This document shows, one piece after another, positions 17,898-26,995 of a stretch of 64,000 nt of DNA (within the stretch, counting starts at the first letter, position 1; each line of letters begins with the position of its first letter). The translations under genes and the position numbers were made by a program. The DNA is taken from assembly GCF_900107115.1 (NCBI RefSeq), contig NZ_FNOS01000005.1:62001-126000 (forward strand), written 5' to 3'. This DNA is from Salimicrobium album. Its GTDB lineage: Bacteria > Bacillota > Bacilli > Bacillales > Halobacillaceae. The notes under the pieces were generated by a model. It was not told where the DNA came from and did no database searches. It was given only the letters and a program-made list of their open reading frames with translations.

Positions 17898-18518
17898 ATG
17901 GAACCGATTAAAATAGGTATAGGTGGTCCCGTAGGGGCTGGAAAAACGGAACTGGCGGAAAAAATCACCCGCGAGCTGAACGAGGAAATCAGTTTGGGCG
18001 TCATCACCAACGATATTTATACGAAAGAAGACGCTAAAATATTGAATCAGAACGGCGTCCTGCCGGAAAGCAGAATTATAGGAGTGGAAACAGGAGGGTG
18101 CCCGCACACAGCCATACGCGAAGATGTTTCGATGAATGCGGAAGCGGTAGAAGAGTTGCAGGAAAGGCACCCGGACATTGAACTGATATTTATTGAAAGC
18201 GGTGGCGATAATTTGGCGGCTACCTTCAGCCCGGAACTTGTCGACTTTTCGATTTATATCATCGACGTGGCCCAGGGAGAGAAGATTCCGCGTAAAGGCG
18301 GGCAGGGAATGATTAAATCTGACCTGTTTGTAATCAACAAAACCGATCTGGCTCCGTATGTAGGAGCGGATCTCAGCAGAATGGAATCGGATACGAAGAT
18401 TTTCCGTAAAAACAAGCCGTATGTGTTCACGAACCTGAAGGACAACACGGGGCTCGATGAAGTAATCGACTGGATCAGACAGGATGTACTGCTTAAAGGA
18501 CTGCATCAGGATGTCTGA
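17898..18518 (+). CDS. ureG: urease accessory GTPase UreG
   Basis: A 206-residue SIMIBI GTPase with P-loop GPVGAGKT at residues 10-17 and a conserved CPH nickel-binding motif ([11 protein letters not shown]). It couples GTP hydrolysis to Ni2+ transfer into UreC. No His-rich N-terminal extension. Its stop overlaps the start of ureD. Confidence 0.96.
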   Translation: MEPIKIGIGGPVGAGKTELAEKITRELNEEISLGVITNDIYTKEDAKILNQNGVLPESRIIGVETGGCPHTAIREDVSMNAEAVEELQERHPDIELIFIESGGDNLAATFSPELVDFSIYIIDVAQGEKIPRKGGQGMIKSDLFVINKTDLAPYVGADLSRMESDTKIFRKNKPYVFTNLKDNTGLDEVIDWIRQDVLLKGLHQDV

Positions 18519-19335
18519 ATGGACGGGCGAGCTTGAGCTCGATACGGAAAGAATTCAGGATAAAACAATCACCGAAAATCTTTACTTTCAGGGCGCATTC
18601 AAAATTATGCGCCCTGTTTACAGTCATCACTCCGGGCACCCGAGCTACTATATTCTGAATCCGGGTGGCGGCTACCTGGACGGAGACACCTACCGGATGA
18701 AGATAACGGCAGGTACAAATGCCGGCCTTACCCTGACGACCCAATCAGCCACCAAAGTATACAAAACACCGAATACACAGGCCTATCAGGAGGCTGAGTT
18801 TTATCTCGGAGAAGGGAGTTACCTCGAGTATCTGCCCGACCCGCTAATAGCATATAAGGATGCCCGCTACCTGCAGAAGAACATTGTCCATATGTCAAAA
18901 GGCTCCACCTTTTTATACTCGGATATTCTTACACCGGGGTGGTCTCCGGAAAGAGAAGATTTCAGTTATGACTGCCTCCGTCTCATCAATGAGTTTTACA
19001 TGGAAGGTAAGCTGATTTCTTACGATCATATTAAATTGAATCCAGGTGAACAGCCCATCACCGGGATGGGTTTCATGGAAGGTTATACCCACCTGGGCTC
19101 GTTCATCGTTATAAGCGACAAGGTAGAGCCCGGGCTGACCGATCGGATATATGACTTGATCCAGCAGGAGGACGAAGATGTTACCATCGGCATCTCACAG
19201 CTTGCTGTCCCGGGTTTCACCATTCGCATACTGGCTAACTACACCCAGGTGATAGAGCGGATCATTACCAAAGTCCACCATCTTATAAGCCAGGAATGGT
19301 TTCAGACAAAGCCGGGCTCATTGAGGAAATACTGA
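18511..19335 (+). CDS. ureD: urease accessory protein UreD (UreH)
   Basis: A 274-residue scaffold that binds apourease and recruits UreF-UreG. ATG at 18511 is preferred (AAAGGA 9 bases upstream; overlap with the ureG stop) over an in-frame ATG at 18484. Motifs include [11 protein letters not shown] and [14 protein letters not shown], characteristic of the family. Last gene of the urease operon; a modest hairpin follows. Confidence 0.93.
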   Translation: MSEWTGELELDTERIQDKTITENLYFQGAFKIMRPVYSHHSGHPSYYILNPGGGYLDGDTYRMKITAGTNAGLTLTTQSATKVYKTPNTQAYQEAEFYLGEGSYLEYLPDPLIAYKDARYLQKNIVHMSKGSTFLYSDILTPGWSPEREDFSYDCLRLINEFYMEGKLISYDHIKLNPGEQPITGMGFMEGYTHLGSFIVISDKVEPGLTDRIYDLIQQEDEDVTIGISQLAVPGFTIRILANYTQVIERIITKVHHLISQEWFQTKPGSLRKY

Positions 19336-19339
19336 CGGT

Positions 19340-19371
19340 AAAGTCCGACAAACTATGCATTGTCGGGCTTT
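19340..19371 (+). terminator. weak terminator after urease genes
   Basis: An 11-bp stem with G-T pairing (19340-19350 with 19361-19371) is followed by only a broken T-run. Read-through into the nickel-type transporter operon seems possible. Confidence 0.5.
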
Positions 19372-19428
19372 ATCATTTCTGCTATGTTTTAACTACCATG
19401 ATAAACGGAGAACAGGAGACACCATTAA

Positions 19429-21036
19429 ATGAAAAAAATATTTATAGTACTGCTTGCAGCTATCGTTATTCTGTTAAGTGCCTGTGGAGGAAGTGAGGAA
19501 GAGAAAGCCGAAAAAAAGGAAAACCCTGAACGTAAAGGAGAAAGTCTGGTTCTTGCCATCGGCGGGGAGCCGAAAGAAGGTTTTGACCCGACGACAGGGT
19601 GGGGACGTTACGGCTCTCCGCTTTTTCAAAGCACTATTTTAAAGTATGATAAGAATTTCAATATCGAACATGATCTGGCTGAGCAGTATGAAGTCAGCAA
19701 TGACGGTCTGGTATGGACAGTGGATCTTCGGAAAGATGCCAAATTTTCAGATGGAGAAGTTTTAACTGCAGAAGATATTGTATTTACATATGAAACAGCA
19801 AAAAATAGCGATTCTGTAATAGATCTTAGTAATATGGAAAGCGTAGAGGCGAGCGATAAGTACACGGTGCGATTCACATTGAAGAAACCTCAATCTACCT
19901 TCATCGATCTGCTGGTTTCCACTGGTATCGTTCCGAAACATGCTTATGACGACAACTATAATGAGAATCCGATCGGGTCCGGGCCGTTCCAGTTGAAACA
20001 GTGGGACAAAGGGCAGCAGATTATCGTGACGGTTAACCCGCATTACTACGGAAAAAAGCCGGAGTACGAGAAATTGACGTTCTTATTTCTTTCGGAAGAT
20101 GCCGCGTTTGCTGCTGCAAAATCGGGGGAAGTTGATGTAGCATCGGTAACGCCTTCCCTTGCTGAAGAAGATGTAGAGGGTATGAATCTGGTTGAACTGG
20201 AAAGCGTGGACAATCGGGGCGTTATGTTTCCGTTCGTGCCGGAAGGAAATGAAACGGAAGAGGGAGCACCGATTGGAAATGACGTCACTGCGGATAAAGC
20301 TATTCGAAAAGCGATTAACATAGGAGTCGATCGCCAGGCTTTAGTGGATGGAGTTTTACAGGGGAGCGGCACTCCCGCCTATTCCGTTGCCGACAAGTTA
20401 CCCTGGTGGAATCCGGAAACTGTCATTGAAGACGGAAGAATGAAAGACGCAAAAAAAATGCTCAAAGATGCTGGCTGGATAACGAACGGGAATGGCGTAC
20501 GTGAGAAAGATGGACTTGCTGCTGAATTTACGCTTTATTACCCTTCCGGGGATCAGACCCGTCAGTCTTTATCCATTGCTTTCGCAGATATGATAGAGCC
20601 TCTGGGAATAAAAGTGGAAACGAAAGGAAAAAGTTGGAACGAGCTTGAGAAACTGATGTATTCTAATCCTGTAATGATGGGGTGGGGAAGCTATAACCCT
20701 TTGGAAATTTACAATTTATACAGCAGTGAGACAAGAGGGGAAGGGTATTACAATATCAACTATTACTCCAACCCTGTCGTGGATGACTATATGAATCAGG
20801 CTCTGCGGGCGACCTCTCAGGAAGAGGCGAACAGCTACTGGAAGAAAGCGCAGTGGGACGGTGAAACAGGATTTTCCGCAAGGGGCGATGCACCGTGGGC
20901 GTGGCTCGTCAACCTCAGTCACTTATATTTTATAAATGAAGATCTTGAAATCGGTAAACAGAAAATTCAGCCGCACGGACACGGATGGCCGATAACAGAC
21001 TCTATTCAGCAATGGCACTGGAAAGAAGAGAAATAG
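19429..21036 (+). CDS. nickel/peptide-type ABC binding lipoprotein
   Basis: A 535-residue family-5 extracellular solute-binding protein with lipobox LSAC (Cys19) and a charged linker. The NikA/DppA/OppA group binds Ni(II) complexes or peptides. Location right after the urease genes, and presence of one dedicated transporter, makes nickel (probably as a chelate) the likely cargo, supplying the urease cofactor. A C-terminal His-Gly-His (PHGHGW) is a possible metal contact, but this is not established. Oligopeptide binding remains possible. Confidence 0.85.
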   Translation: MKKIFIVLLAAIVILLSACGGSEEEKAEKKENPERKGESLVLAIGGEPKEGFDPTTGWGRYGSPLFQSTILKYDKNFNIEHDLAEQYEVSNDGLVWTVDLRKDAKFSDGEVLTAEDIVFTYETAKNSDSVIDLSNMESVEASDKYTVRFTLKKPQSTFIDLLVSTGIVPKHAYDDNYNENPIGSGPFQLKQWDKGQQIIVTVNPHYYGKKPEYEKLTFLFLSEDAAFAAAKSGEVDVASVTPSLAEEDVEGMNLVELESVDNRGVMFPFVPEGNETEEGAPIGNDVTADKAIRKAINIGVDRQALVDGVLQGSGTPAYSVADKLPWWNPETVIEDGRMKDAKKMLKDAGWITNGNGVREKDGLAAEFTLYYPSGDQTRQSLSIAFADMIEPLGIKVETKGKSWNELEKLMYSNPVMMGWGSYNPLEIYNLYSSETRGEGYYNINYYSNPVVDDYMNQALRATSQEEANSYWKKAQWDGETGFSARGDAPWAWLVNLSHLYFINEDLEIGKQKIQPHGHGWPITDSIQQWHWKEEK

Positions 21037-21051
21037 AAAGAAGGGTAGACG

Positions 21052-22041
21052 TTGCAGGTTAAACGGATGGTTTCGTATTTTTTCGGAAAGTGTATGAGAC
21101 TTGCAGTTTTACTGGTGGCTGTAAGTGCTTTCTCTTATATCCTGGTGAACAATTCACCAATCGATCCAGTGCAGTCTTATATCGGTGCAGACATGACAAA
21201 AGTCAGCCCGGAGCAGCGTGCGAATATTGCCGAATACTGGGGGCTGAATGAGCCTCCCGTGCAACAGCTTTTTCAATGGGGGAAGAATCTGCTGCAAGGA
21301 GATATGGGTACTTCTCTCATTTACCGTGATCCGGTTGCCGGGGTGATTGCCGAGCGTTTTCTGGCATCGCTCGCATTAATGAGTGTGGCCTGGGTGCTTT
21401 CGGGACTGTTTGGTTTTACGTTCGGAGTAATTGCCGGGATGAACGAAGGCTCGTGGATGGATAAGCTGATCAAGGGTTACTGTTTCACCCTGGCCTCCAC
21501 GCCTGCATTCTGGCTCGGACTTTTATTGCTGATGTTATTCTCAGTGTGGCTCGGTTGGCTTCCAATCGGCTTCGGGACCCCCGCCGGAATCCTGGCGGAG
21601 GAGGTTACGTTTTCGGACCGGCTCAGGCATTTAATCCTGCCTGGGCTGACGTTAAGCATCGTCGGCCTTGCCAATATCGCTCTGCATACGAGGCAGAAAC
21701 TTGTTGAAGTGATGAACAGTGAGTACGTACGTTTTGCCAGAGCAAAAGGGGAAGACGGCCTCACGCTCCTCCGGCGTCATGGCCTGCGCAATATTTCACT
21801 TCCTGCCATCTCCCTTCATTTTGCTTCATTCGGTGAATTGTTCGGCGGTGCGGTGCTTGCCGAGCAGGTCTTTTCATATCCGGGTCTTGGTCAGGCTGTT
21901 GTAGAAGCAGGCCTTGGAGGGGACGTACCTCTGCTACTCGGAATTGTTTTGTGCAGTACAGTTTTTGTGTTTGCCGGAAATACAGCGGCGGACGTTCTGT
22001 ACAAAACAATCGACCCACGTATGCGAAGAGGTGAGGTATGA
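21052..22041 (+). CDS. nickel/peptide-type ABC permease (NikB/DppB)
   Basis: A 329-residue permease with the DppB/NikB layout: an N-terminal helix, a periplasmic stretch, then the transport domain with an EAA-type loop (MNSEYVRFARAKGED). TTG start with AAGAAGGGT upstream; an ATG five codons later is an alternative. Overlaps the second permease by 4 bases. It forms the membrane channel of the importer. Confidence 0.86.
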   Translation: MQVKRMVSYFFGKCMRLAVLLVAVSAFSYILVNNSPIDPVQSYIGADMTKVSPEQRANIAEYWGLNEPPVQQLFQWGKNLLQGDMGTSLIYRDPVAGVIAERFLASLALMSVAWVLSGLFGFTFGVIAGMNEGSWMDKLIKGYCFTLASTPAFWLGLLLLMLFSVWLGWLPIGFGTPAGILAEEVTFSDRLRHLILPGLTLSIVGLANIALHTRQKLVEVMNSEYVRFARAKGEDGLTLLRRHGLRNISLPAISLHFASFGELFGGAVLAEQVFSYPGLGQAVVEAGLGGDVPLLLGIVLCSTVFVFAGNTAADVLYKTIDPRMRRGEV

Positions 22042-22880
22042 TGGCCGGAAAAATTTTGAAAATGGGTTTCAGGCAGCGGACCATCACTTCCATAGTCGTA
22101 TCTTTCCTGCTTCTTTTGATAATGGTCCTTTCAGGTCTATGGATCGGAGAGGAACAGTTGGAAATTCAGCCGGAGGACATGAACGAGGCACCTTCGCTCC
22201 ATCACCTATTCGGAACGGATTGGTTGGGCAGGGATATGCTCACCCGTACATTCAAAGGGGTGACCATAAGTTTCGGTGTCGGCATACTTGCGGCCTTCTC
22301 CAGTACGGTGATCGCGCTTGTATTCAGTCTTCTTGCTTCCGTAAACGGTAAGGCGGACCGGGTAGTGACCTGGCTGATCGATTTGTTTCTCAGTGTACCT
22401 CATATCGTTTTGCTGCTCCTGATTTCCTTTGCAATGGGCGGGGGATTTCAGGGTGTGGTCGTCGGTCTTGCCTTTACCCACTGGCCGAGCCTGACACGCG
22501 TGCTCCGAGCTGAAATGCTGCAGGTGAAGAATGCTGAATACGTGAGTGTTTCCCGGAAACTCGGGAAATCACGCCTCTGGATTGCCAGGCATCATATAAT
22601 CCCACACCTCCGCCCGCAACTTTTCATCGGATTCGTTCTTCTCTTTCCCCATGCAATTCTGCATGAAGCGGCCATTACGTTTCTTGGCTTCGGTCTTCCG
22701 CCGGAGCAGCCTGCCATCGGAATCATTTTATCGGAATCCATGCTATATTTATCCACTGGAATGTGGTGGCTGGCTGTTTTTCCGGGTTTGTCCCTCCTCC
22801 TGATGGTGGCGCTTTTCGATATACTTGGAAGGAATTTACGCAAGTGGGCGGATCCTTTCCACGGACAGAAAGGAGTATAA
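22038..22880 (+). CDS. nickel/peptide-type ABC permease (NikC/DppC)
   Basis: A 280-residue permease of the NikC/DppC type with the sequence GTDWLGRDMLTR after the first helix, a hallmark of the family, and an EAA loop (VKNAEYVSVSRKLGKSR). Start ATG overlaps the previous stop; a tandem second ATG at 22041 could also be used. It pairs with the NikB-like permease. Confidence 0.86.
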   Translation: MMAGKILKMGFRQRTITSIVVSFLLLLIMVLSGLWIGEEQLEIQPEDMNEAPSLHHLFGTDWLGRDMLTRTFKGVTISFGVGILAAFSSTVIALVFSLLASVNGKADRVVTWLIDLFLSVPHIVLLLLISFAMGGGFQGVVVGLAFTHWPSLTRVLRAEMLQVKNAEYVSVSRKLGKSRLWIARHHIIPHLRPQLFIGFVLLFPHAILHEAAITFLGFGLPPEQPAIGIILSESMLYLSTGMWWLAVFPGLSLLLMVALFDILGRNLRKWADPFHGQKGV

Positions 22881-22884
22881 AGAA

Positions 22885-24342
22885 TTGAACTCAACGAATT
22901 CAGAAACAAAAGTAGCTCCTCTGTTGGAAGTGGAGGATTTTTCGCTTTCTTTTCGTGTATATAAAAAAGGTCTGCGTGAACAGAGGATGCAGGTGATCCA
23001 TAAATTAAATATAACAATCCACAGAGGAGAAGTTGTTGCTGTAATCGGGGCAAGCGGTTCCGGAAAAAGTCTGCTGGCGGACGCCATACTCGCTATTCTC
23101 CCGGAAAATGCCATGTGCGATGGCAAGTTGTACTACAAAAAAGAAATTCTGACCGATGACCGGCAAAAGCAGCTCAGGGGAAAAGAGATTTCCCTGATTC
23201 CCCAGTCCGTCAATGCCCTCAACCCATTGATGAAAGCTGGGAAACAGGTACGAAAAGCCGGCGGGGGTGTCAAAAGCAAAGCTTCTCAACGTACTATTTT
23301 TGAGCGGATGGGCTTGCCGCCGCAAGCGGAGAAGAAATACCCGTTTGAATTGTCCGGCGGTATGGCCAGAAGGGTTCTGACGGCCACGGCAATTATGGAT
23401 GACCCGGAACTGATCATTGCTGATGAACCGACCCCGGGGCTGGACCCGATGTCTCTTCAGGAATTGAGGGGATATATCAGAGAACTGGCGGACGAAGGGA
23501 AGGGAATCATGTTAATTACTCACGATGTCCCTACAGCATTAAAGGTGGCCGACCGCGTTGTAGTCATGAATGAAGGGGAAACAATCGAGACTGCGGCTGC
23601 TGAGCATTTTACAGGGGCCGGGGAACATTTGAGAGAGGACTACACGAAGGCATTGTGGAAGGCGCTTCCGCAAAATGAATTCATCTCAGTGAACACTTCG
23701 GGGGAAAAAGAGGGCCAAGCGGAAAATCATCAGCTTACAGTGAGAGGGTTGAAATATCAATACACGAATGGTCCTTCTCTTTTTGAAGATTTCGACCTTA
23801 GCGTTAGCCCGGGAGAGGTTGTGGGTTTGTCGGGGTGTAGCGGTTCCGGAAAAACGACAGTCGCACAAATTATTGCCGGATACTTGAAGCCGCATGCCGG
23901 GACCGTGGAAATTGACGGAAAGGATCTCTCCCTGTCAGTCGCATCACCAGTACAGTTAATATGGCAGCATCCGGAAAAAGCGGTTAATCCAAGATGGCGG
24001 ATGAGGCAGGTGTTAGCCGAAAGCGGCGCGCTGGATAGCGAATTGTTAGAGGGACTCGGGATTAAGAATGAATGGCTGGATCGCTACCCGAGTGAATTGT
24101 CCGGTGGTGAGCTGCAGCGTTTCTGTCTTGCGCGGGCCCTGGGTGCCGATACTGAATATCTGATAGCTGATGAAATCACTACTATGCTCGATGCTATTAC
24201 ACAGGCACAAATATGGGAAGCTGTGCTGCGACTGACTAAACGAAGAAATATAGGTCTCCTTGCAATCAGTCACGATTACTGCCTGCTGCAACAAGTGAGT
24301 GACCGCATCATAAACTTCGAGGAAAATGTCAGAAAACAATAA
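22885..24342 (+). CDS. fused double ATPase of nickel/peptide-type ABC importer (NikDE fusion)
   Basis: A single 485-residue protein contains two complete ATPase modules. The first has Walker A GASGSGKS at residues 55-62 and signature LSGGM at 156-160; the second has Walker A GCSGSGKT at 317-324 and signature LSGGE at 405-409. Systems of this type usually encode NikD and NikE (or DppD and DppF) separately. TTG at 22885 is chosen for the AAAGGAG site nine bases upstream. It powers uptake through the two permeases just before it. No NikR-like regulator is nearby. Confidence 0.88.
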   Translation: MNSTNSETKVAPLLEVEDFSLSFRVYKKGLREQRMQVIHKLNITIHRGEVVAVIGASGSGKSLLADAILAILPENAMCDGKLYYKKEILTDDRQKQLRGKEISLIPQSVNALNPLMKAGKQVRKAGGGVKSKASQRTIFERMGLPPQAEKKYPFELSGGMARRVLTATAIMDDPELIIADEPTPGLDPMSLQELRGYIRELADEGKGIMLITHDVPTALKVADRVVVMNEGETIETAAAEHFTGAGEHLREDYTKALWKALPQNEFISVNTSGEKEGQAENHQLTVRGLKYQYTNGPSLFEDFDLSVSPGEVVGLSGCSGSGKTTVAQIIAGYLKPHAGTVEIDGKDLSLSVASPVQLIWQHPEKAVNPRWRMRQVLAESGALDSELLEGLGIKNEWLDRYPSELSGGELQRFCLARALGADTEYLIADEITTMLDAITQAQIWEAVLRLTKRRNIGLLAISHDYCLLQQVSDRIINFEENVRKQ

Positions 24343-24410
24343 TAAATAATGCATAATAAGAGAAGGTTTCGGGAAAGCGGTAACTAAGTCATACTTGTGA
24401 GGTGTTTATT

Positions 24411-24851
24411 TTGTTCGATGATTTTAACGTGGAAAAAGTGTACAAAGAAAGAGTTCACGAACGTCAACGCTTCAGCTTCTCTCTGGATGGCAAAGAATTC
24501 AAAGGGAATTTCTATGATAATGAAATTCAGTGGCTCCATCCTCATCCTAAACAGGACGTGGACCCGGATCAGCTGGAATGGATCGAAGGAGAAGTTCACC
24601 GTTTGTTGAATGAGGAAGAGACTGATGAAACCGATGAAATTGAAGTGAAACCTTTTCTTGAAGATCAATCCCATGAAGCTCATCAGTTCAGGCTGAAGAT
24701 AGAGGATGAAGAATTTAAAGGGATCGTCCGCGATGGGAAGTTAGAGTGGTTCCATCCAAAACCCAGACGTAAAGTACGCGATGACAAAGTAGAGAAAGTG
24801 GAGAAGAAGTTGCATGAAAAGGTCGAAGAGCATAAAAAAAATAATTCATAA
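24411..24851 (+). CDS. unknown protein with a duplicated 45-residue motif
   Basis: A 146-residue acidic protein that I do not recognise. It contains two copies of one module: residues about 16-60 (FSLDGKEFKG ... IQWLHPHP) and 96-140 (LKIEDEEFKG ... LEWFHPKP). The shared pattern is EFKG-x(6)-[IL]-[EQ]-W-[LF]-H-P-x-P followed by a charged helix. TTG at 24411 is chosen for the GAGGTG site 7 bases upstream. No signal peptide or membrane segment. The fold and function are unknown; a small beta-hairpin binding module is a guess. Confidence 0.75.
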   Translation: MFDDFNVEKVYKERVHERQRFSFSLDGKEFKGNFYDNEIQWLHPHPKQDVDPDQLEWIEGEVHRLLNEEETDETDEIEVKPFLEDQSHEAHQFRLKIEDEEFKGIVRDGKLEWFHPKPRRKVRDDKVEKVEKKLHEKVEEHKKNNS

Positions 24852-24857
24852 AAGCTG

Positions 24858-24898
24858 TGAGCGTGCATCTGTAATCAGGATACACGCTCATTTATTTT
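24858..24898. terminator. bidirectional terminator
   Basis: Arms TGAGCGTG (24858-24865) and CACGCTCA (24883-24890) are followed by TTTATTTT on the plus strand. It separates two convergent genes and overlaps the stop of the EamA gene. Confidence 0.65.
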
Positions 24899-25803
24899 CT
24901 GGAAACTGCAACATTCCGGGCGGCGACACGCCGCCTGCGCTGATAGGTTGAGAATATAACACCGCCCACTATCAGAAGAGCTCCGGCTATTTCCACATCC
25001 GTAACGGGTTTATGAAGCAGCACGAGTCCTGTAATCATGGCCACGAACGGCTCCAGGTTCGATAAGATGGAAGCTTTGGAGGCATCCACCTGCCGGATGT
25101 TCGTATTCCATATGAGCGTAGCTATTCCGTGAACGGTAATCGCAGTTCCGATCAGGAAAGCCCAGTCGAAAGCCGTGACACCGACTCGTATCGGCTCATC
25201 CCACATAAAGACGAAAGGGATGGATATGAGAAAGCCGATAATATTGGAATAGAGAGTGATAGGGAGCGAGTCTATGCGCTTCGAGAGCACGCGTGTCATT
25301 ATGATCATTATGGCGAAGGTTATCATTGTCACTACTATCCATAATAGTCCTCTATCCACCTGTAAAACCGTAAAACTTCCTTTCGTAACCACGAGAAAGA
25401 TACCGGTAATCGCAATTACCGACCCGAGCAGCATACGGACCGTCAATCTCTCTTTCAGGAATGTGGCCCCCAGAACGCCGGCTAAAATAGGCGTCGTGGC
25501 AAGAATGAGAGCGGACGTTGTCGGGTCTGCCGTTTCCAGTCCAACAAAAAAAGACCATTGGTTGATAAATACACCAATAACCCCTAAGACGGAAATCGCT
25601 ATCCATTCTGTTTTACCTAAACGATTCACACGTTTCTTTGTGAAGGACGCCAGACCGAGCAACAGCAACACAATAAAGAAAAGCCGCAAAGACGTCAGTA
25701 ATGCCGGGGAGAAACTCTGCAGCAGTATTTTCCCGAAAACGAAATTGCTGCCCCATACGACGACGCAGAAAACCAGCCAGGAATAAGCTTTTAACATGTA
25801 CAA
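24892..25803 (-). CDS. EamA-family drug/metabolite transporter
   Basis: A 303-residue protein with ten predicted helices and two EamA repeats (about residues 8-135 and 150-285), ending in a short Arg-rich tail. Family members export amino acids, sugars or other metabolites; the substrate cannot be told. TTG at 25803 has AGAGGAG 6 bases upstream; ATG two codons later is the alternative. Monocistronic. Confidence 0.87.
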   Translation of the reverse strand: MYMLKAYSWLVFCVVVWGSNFVFGKILLQSFSPALLTSLRLFFIVLLLLGLASFTKKRVNRLGKTEWIAISVLGVIGVFINQWSFFVGLETADPTTSALILATTPILAGVLGATFLKERLTVRMLLGSVIAITGIFLVVTKGSFTVLQVDRGLLWIVVTMITFAIMIIMTRVLSKRIDSLPITLYSNIIGFLISIPFVFMWDEPIRVGVTAFDWAFLIGTAITVHGIATLIWNTNIRQVDASKASILSNLEPFVAMITGLVLLHKPVTDVEIAGALLIVGGVIFSTYQRRRRVAARNVAVSRK

Positions 25804-25983
25804 TCCAGTCTCCTCTTTCTAAAGTAACGACTTATATATTTTAAGCTTTTGAAACCCGTTTGTATATCTTTCCGCTTTGATGAAGAATAAATGATTTTCC
25901 AGGTAAAGGGGGCAGGAGTATTCGGGGAGGGAAAGAATAAATGAAATATGGGGAAGAAAAAAAGATGGGGGTAATAATTACAA

Positions 25984-26829
25984 ATGAATGAAATCAAAAA
26001 AATAGGAACGTTGTGTCCTCTGGATACTCAAGGCTACATCATCAACCAGGCCGATTTTACATGTATCGATAGTAAATTCCAGGAAATCATCGAGCTTATT
26101 AACAAAAGCTGTCTGTCCGCTTTGCCGGGGGAAGTCCACAGTATTTATTTGAGAGGATCCGTGCCAAGAGGGGCAGAGGTGGAAGGTGTGTCGGATGTAG
26201 ACGTAATCATCGTAACTCAATCCGATCCTGAAAACCTTGATTTGGGGTGGACGGAAGAGGCGACCCGGTTTATCGATCAGATATATCCTTTTATCAATGG
26301 TGTTGAGCTGGGATTCAGTTCCCTCAGGGAAGTGAAAGAATACGAGTACTGCTCTATGATACCGTTCATTTTAAAAACTTACGGGGTCTGTGTGTACGGG
26401 GAAAACCTTATCAGTCAGCTTCCCGATTACAAACCCGACAGCTCTCTTGCTAACGAACATCTCTTTCATCTGTCCACTTTGATCGACAGAGCCAGACGCG
26501 AGCTTGAAGGGAATGAAGATACAGAGGATATTGAAGATTGCTGTTCATGGATTATGCGGATCATAGTGAGAGCCGGCGGAGCGCTTGTTATAATTCAGGA
26601 AGAGGCGTATACGAGAGATTTGTATCCGGCATATGAATTGTTTTCGAAGCATTATCCCGAGAAATAGAAAGAAATGAGGACGGCTCTTTGGTATGCAATA
26701 AATCCTTCATCCGATTCTGGAGAAATAAAGAAGTTTCTGGATTGTTTTGGGAACTGGATCGAAGAGGAAACAGAAAATTGGCTTGATATTTATAACAAAG
26801 AAAGAAAAATCCATCTGCCACTTGCGTAA
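25984..26829 (+). pseudogene. nucleotidyltransferase-domain protein interrupted by an in-frame TAG
   Basis: The frame encodes a polymerase-beta-like nucleotidyltransferase with the motif LRGSVPRGAEVEGVSDVDVI (residues 56-75), that is GS-x(n)-DxD. A TAG at 26665-26667 stops it after 227 residues (KHYPEK*). The same frame then continues for 53 codons to TAA at 26827-26829 with clearly protein-like sequence (EMRTALWYAINP, FGNWIEEETENW). Intact relatives normally run on through this junction. It is therefore a nonsense-disrupted gene of about 281 codons, or the truncated first part may still fold since the catalytic residues are before the stop. Confidence 0.75.
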
Positions 26830-26892
26830 TCCGGAACAGGAATTTGCGTATTCAAAAGTTGAAATAATAAGAACGATACGTACTATCCAAAT

Positions 26893-26919
26893 GAAAAAGT
26901 CTGGGGGGTGATACACCCC
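26893..26919 (-). terminator. probable terminator after thiF
   Basis: A short stem (GGGGTG 26905-26910 with CACCCC 26914-26919) is followed on the minus strand by AGACTTTTT. The stem is only six pairs, so confidence is moderate. Confidence 0.45.
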
Positions 26920-26995
26920 AAACCATGGAGCGTTACAGATAAACCTGTAAGGTTACTGCTAAGAACTCGATTAACAGAGCGGGCATTACACCACT

